This document shows positions 62,289 to 64,000 of a stretch of DNA of 64,000 bases, piece after piece (position 1 is the first letter of the stretch; each line of letters starts with the position of its first letter). The notes below the pieces were generated by a model. The model saw only the letters and a program-made list of their open reading frames with translations, ran no database searches and was not told the origin of the DNA. Source of the stretch: Bradyrhizobium sp. SRS-191. Lineage in GTDB: Bacteria; Pseudomonadota; Alphaproteobacteria; Rhizobiales; Xanthobacteraceae. The stretch covers positions 186,001-250,000 of the forward strand of contig NZ_JANBVS010000007.1 in NCBI RefSeq assembly GCF_024586915.1, given 5' to 3'. The position numbers and the translations under genes were made by a program.

Positions 62289-62450
62289 GCCTGTTGCGAA
62301 GCAGCAATCGATCGGTGAATCGCTGCTAATAGGATTGTTCCTAATCAGTTATGTCCGAGCGCACACCAACGCTTGATCGGTGATCCGGAACCCGGCCGTC
62401 ATCAGCGGGTTGGGCGAGCGTGTCGTTTCAACCCGATGGAGATCGGATCC

Positions 62451-62690
62451 ATGAAGAAGACTCAGCTCGCCCTCGCCACTCTCGTCGCCCTCAGCTTCGC
62501 CGCCGCGCCGTTCGCGGCCCAAGCCAAGCACCACAAGAAGCACCAGTCCTCGACCGCCACCTCGTCGCAGACCACCGGCGCCAACATGCAGCCCGGCAGC
62601 GGCAACATGAAGTCCGGCCGCGACTCCACCTCGTCGAGCCAGGGCAATGTCGGCCCGGGCACGAACCAGGCGGGGAGCATGAGCAAGTAG
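62451..62690 (+). CDS. Small secreted Ser/Thr/Gly-rich protein
   Basis: A 79-residue precursor with a clean signal peptide (LALATLVALSFAAAPFAAQA) and a mature part of 54 residues rich in Ser, Thr, Gly and Gln, with KHHKKHQSS at its start. It contains no Cys. ATG 62451 follows GGAG with nine-base spacing; ATG 62436 would extend it by five residues. Function unknown; it may be an intrinsically disordered periplasmic protein. A long perfect hairpin follows at 62717. Confidence 0.68.
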   Translation: MKKTQLALATLVALSFAAAPFAAQAKHHKKHQSSTATSSQTTGANMQPGSGNMKSGRDSTSSSQGNVGPGTNQAGSMSK

Positions 62691-62716
62691 TTCGCGTCGG
62701 CGGCGCTCTAGCTCAG

Positions 62717-62750
62717 CGCCGGAAAGCCACGAGGCGGGCTTTCCGGCGCA
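62717..62750 (+). terminator. Hairpin downstream of the small secreted gene
   Basis: A perfect 12-bp stem (GCGCCGGAAAGC and GCTTTCCGGCGC) with a 10-base loop, 26 bases after the stop codon. No U tract follows, so it is either a weak terminator or a 3'-end stabiliser. Confidence 0.65.
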
Positions 62751-62889
62751 CGATTGCAACCTGCGTCGAGCTCACCCTGCGGCGCACCGGCTCCCCTTAC
62801 GGAGATCGTGAAAAAGTCACGCGGGGCAGTTCCTCAGACCTGACTACCTGTCCTCGATCCTGCACGCTGACGCCGACAGGAAGGCCCGA

Positions 62890-63132
62890 CTACTTTGAGG
62901 CTTTCTTCAGCTTGTGGTCCAAGTGCCCGGTGCCGTGATCCCGGCGCAGCTGGCTGAGCGATGTTTCGTTCAGTTTAAACAGCACATCGCTGAGCTTGCT
63001 CTCCCCCGGATAGCCGGCCGCAAACGTCTTGCCGTAGATATTGCGCAGCGTGCTGACCAACGTGTTGCCATGCTTCCTGCTGATCTCGCCATCCTTGTCG
63101 CGATGGCGCCCGTCGAGGCCCGGTTCCTTCAT
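62890..63132 (-). CDS. Small basic protein of unknown function
   Basis: An 80-residue highly charged protein beginning MKEPGLDGRHRDKDGEISRK and ending DHKLKKASK. The middle, NTLVSTLRNIYGKTFAAGYP and SKLSDVLFKLNETSLSQLRR, looks like a compact helical domain. GGGGAGAG upstream supports ATG 63132 over a longer frame. Similar small proteins occur in other Bradyrhizobium genomes, as recalled, with no known role. The gap on its left (62751-62889) holds nothing recognised. Confidence 0.75.
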   Translation of the reverse strand: MKEPGLDGRHRDKDGEISRKHGNTLVSTLRNIYGKTFAAGYPGESKLSDVLFKLNETSLSQLRRDHGTGHLDHKLKKASK

Positions 63133-63573
63133 CCGTCTCTCCCCATGATAGGCGACTTGCGCGCTTGAGGAACAGCCTGCGCCCAATTCATCCGATTGGC
63201 AACGCTGCGGCGCGAAAGAGCCTAGTCGGCAGCACTTGGGGGATACGGGCGATCGCAACTGACGATCCAAGTTTTGTGCCCGTCTGTCTCCGCGATCAAT
63301 CAATTGGGGAGCGGGCCACGGGCGCGACGATACACGGATTGTCAGAGAGAGGACTTCGATCTCTCAAGCGCAACGCGGTGAAATGGCGCCTTGTCTCCGG
63401 TCAGAGATGAAGGCCTCGTCATAGCTAGTGCACCGTCATCTTGATGGTATCGCTTCAGTGGAGTGCGGCAAGGGAATGAAATCTTGTTTTCAAGGGCATG
63501 TCGATCTCGTCTGGCTTGCGGCGGACCCGTTTCATCATGCTAAGCTGACGCCTGGCAGCCAAGGGCAATATTG
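63133..63573. other. Gene-free stretch with falling GC
   Basis: No supported gene in these 441 bases. Small open frames exist but show no coding pattern or ribosome site. GC drops visibly after about 63420. Promoters for the genes on both sides probably lie here. Confidence 0.45.
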
Positions 63574-64000
63574 ATGGTGACGAAGGGGCGTGACTATTAT
63601 CTAGGACTGAGACGCCGCTATGAGCCGAGCGTTGTAGAGCTCATCATCGTCGCGGAATCGCCGCCGGCATCTGGGAAATATTTTTATGATCCGAGTGGTT
63701 CGATCGCGGAGCCGCTGTTCGCTGCCTTCATGCGCCAAATAGGAATAGTCCCTGTCCGCAAAGAGGCCGGCCTTCGAGAATTTCAGAGTAAGGGCTGGGT
63801 TCTGGTAGACGCAACCTACCAACAAGTGGACAAGCTCCCGCAAGATGCCGCCCAAGATAGAAATGCATTGATCGAAGGCGATTATTCTCTCCTCGTCGCA
63901 GACCTTGCCAGCCTAATGTCTGATCGCGGCGTTCCTCTGATACTGATCAAAGCAAACGTGTGCCGGATCCTTGAGCCCCGACTGACGAAGGACGGCTTCA
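63574..64000 (+). CDS. Edge-truncated gene, possible uracil-DNA-glycosylase-fold protein
   Basis: The frame is open from ATG 63574 to the right edge (142 complete codons, C-terminus missing). It begins MVTKGRDYYLGLRRRYEPSV and then VELIIVAESPPASGKYFYDP. The phrase VAESPPASGKYFY is similar to the first motif of uracil-DNA-glycosylase-fold proteins (GEAPP/GESPP-type), which is weak evidence. GC is near 50% in lines checked, well below the window's typical level, and rare codons such as ATA, AGA and CTA are used. It may be acquired DNA. Confidence 0.6.
   Translation, partial: MVTKGRDYYLGLRRRYEPSVVELIIVAESPPASGKYFYDPSGSIAEPLFAAFMRQIGIVPVRKEAGLREFQSKGWVLVDATYQQVDKLPQDAAQDRNALIEGDYSLLVADLASLMSDRGVPLILIKANVCRILEPRLTKDGF

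Overview
The window is GC-rich, densely coded alphaproteobacterial chromosome, most likely Bradyrhizobium or a close Nitrobacteraceae relative. The reasons are an NdvA-type cyclic glucan exporter, a TrcR/DUF1013 regulator, the ispH-thrB-rnhA gene order, minCDE preceded by CtrA-type boxes (TTAA-N7-TTAA), TAXI-TRAP transport genes, and several families of intergenic repeats of the kind that litter Bradyrhizobium genomes. No rRNA, tRNA, CRISPR array, intact insertion sequence or phage gene was seen. The genus is an inference from gene content, not from a marker gene.

Left part (1-31 kb). An edge-truncated TTC38-like TPR gene follows an aldo/keto reductase. Then come a PaaI thioesterase, a Nudix hydrolase and a secreted lysozyme-like protein. 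A TAXI-TRAP uptake operon (binding protein, hairpin, fused permease, DUF1850, SDR) is followed by two tandem TPR-LprI proteins, PrpE propionyl-CoA synthetase, an OmpW-like porin, TrcR, ispH-thrB-rnhA, a peroxiredoxin, FadD, a D,D-carboxypeptidase with a long Lys/Ala/Pro tail, the NdvA exporter, an NMT1-like binding protein, a stand-alone HisE-like protein and a DedA-type membrane protein.

Central part (31-49 kb). This is the most distinctive region. Three tandem periplasmic-binding-protein paralogs share an unusual N-terminal domain with two conserved cysteines. They lie directly behind a single-pass membrane protein, and no ABC permease or ATPase is nearby. Facing them across a 0.5 kb regulatory gap is minCDE, with CtrA-type boxes. 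Next come three methyl-accepting chemotaxis proteins. Two of these are tandem duplicates, each with a divergent DUF1801 gene; one DUF1801 copy is intact and the other is decayed. The third is a CHASE3-type receptor.

Right part (49-64 kb). A 1 kb gene-free stretch holds a strongly structured RNA-like element (49209-49353) and two dispersed repeats. It is followed by an acyl-CoA ligase, a second nitronate monooxygenase-like protein (Gln replaces the usual catalytic His), a small gene behind a perfect CtrA-type box, secreted proteins of unknown function, an SDR/TetR divergent pair with a candidate operator, a nucleoside-diphosphate-sugar epimerase-like protein, glutamine-dependent NAD+ synthetase, a ModA-like protein without a signal peptide, an MFS transporter and small genes. 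The last 0.5 kb drops to roughly 50% GC and opens an edge-truncated gene, which may be the start of an acquired segment.
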